Shown here in pieces: positions 63,838 through 64,000 of a stretch of DNA of 64,000 nucleotides. A program made the position numbers and the translations under genes. Location: the NCBI GenBank assembly GCA_000385055.1, contig ARRL01000002.1, positions 154,242-218,241 on the forward strand, in the 5' to 3' direction. How positions within the stretch are numbered: the stretch's first letter is position 1; each line of letters begins with the position of its first letter. The stretch comes from a gamma proteobacterium SCGC AAA168-P09. GTDB lineage: Bacteria; Pseudomonadota; Gammaproteobacteria; Magnimaribacterales; D2472. The notes under the pieces were generated by a model that saw only the letters and a list, made by a program, of their open reading frames with translations, was not told the origin of the DNA and made no database searches.

Positions 63838-64000
63838 TTTTTACTCTAGTAAGCAATAGTCCACCAATTATAAATAAAACTGCGATAGGAAGTAGAGCTA
63901 TTCTTACATTTCCATATAAAGTTAAAAAAGTTCCAACCATCAGTGGTCCTAGTATAGCCCCTGCTCTGCCCATAACATTATATAGCCCAAAAAACTCACC
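63824..64000 (-). CDS. UMF1/Atg22-like MFS transporter, C-terminal end only
   Basis: 58 codons to TAG at 63824, open at the window edge. GEFFGLYNVMGRAGAILGPLMVG matches the penultimate helices of the UMF1 (Atg22-like) facilitators, which carry amino acids or small organics. The rest of the gene lies outside. Confidence 0.75.
   Translation of the reverse strand, partial: GEFFGLYNVMGRAGAILGPLMVGTFLTLYGNVRIALLPIAVLFIIGGLLLTRVKNEIV

Overview
The window is AT-rich (roughly one third G+C by eye) and very densely packed. Neighbouring genes repeatedly overlap by 1-14 bases (ATGA or TAATG junctions), intergenic gaps are short, and there are three large TonB-dependent receptors, many small membrane proteins and no complete insertion sequence. 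Together with the housekeeping set (hemH, trpS, serS, crcB, lolA, ftsK, trxB, glnK, amtB) this suggests a streamlined marine gammaproteobacterium of SAR86-like type. That assignment is inferred from gene content and was not tested by phylogeny.

Layout. 1-8.5 kb: end of hemH, an MFS exporter, trpS, a DUF349 gene, then a minus-strand operon (thioesterase, DUF3089 lipase-like protein, alpha/beta hydrolase, GPH symporter) just downstream of an intact tRNA-Ser(UGA). 8.6-23.5 kb: a complete alginate-use locus with a PL6 lyase, a PL17 exolyase, a KdgF-like cupin, a hexuronate-type MFS importer, a DEH-reductase-like SDR, KDG kinase, mannonate dehydratase, an Nramp-fold transporter without metal-site residues, a GntR/FadR regulator and a TonB-dependent receptor. 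Four copies of a TTGKnnTACMAA-like inverted repeat lie in front of the lyase operon, the regulator and the receptor. The far edge of this block carries a perfect 41-bp copy of the 5' half of the same tRNA-Ser, with its own promoter. The alginate locus therefore looks like a 14.9-kb island inserted in tRNA-Ser, with no recombinase left.

23.6-26.4 kb: a three-gene cluster (CTP-type nucleotidyltransferase with a probable ATT start, CDP-alcohol phosphatidyltransferase, 2-aminoethylphosphonate-type aminotransferase) that looks like the late half of a phosphonolipid pathway. 26.4-31.9 kb: accessory zone with several proteins under 60 residues, a PQQ-type sugar dehydrogenase, and a DmdA-like dimethylsulfoniopropionate (DMSP) demethylase or related GcvT-fold enzyme. 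31.9-50.5 kb: TPR-sulfotransferase, TonB-dependent receptor, BCCT carrier, nitroreductase, an operon with phage-type nuclease, homocysteine methyltransferase and peptidase E, hydrolases, KAS III, TspO, a 2OG oxygenase with a CNT nucleoside carrier, and an Oar-like receptor.

50.6-64 kb: ftsK-lolA-crcB-serS operon, trxB with an AcuI/YhdH-family reductase, an SDR, then a nitrogen module (TorF-like porin, glnK, amtB, and a second amtB) with two well-matched sigma-54 promoters, an acyltransferase, a glycerophosphodiesterase, and the end of a UMF1/Atg22-like MFS gene.

Working together: the receptor and lyases would take up and cut alginate to the unsaturated monomer, KdgF, the SDR and KdgK would carry it to KDPG, and the GntR protein would control the set. 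DmdA-like, BCCT, AcuI-like and homocysteine-methyltransferase genes scattered over 27 kb are compatible with DMSP use, but that link is inference.
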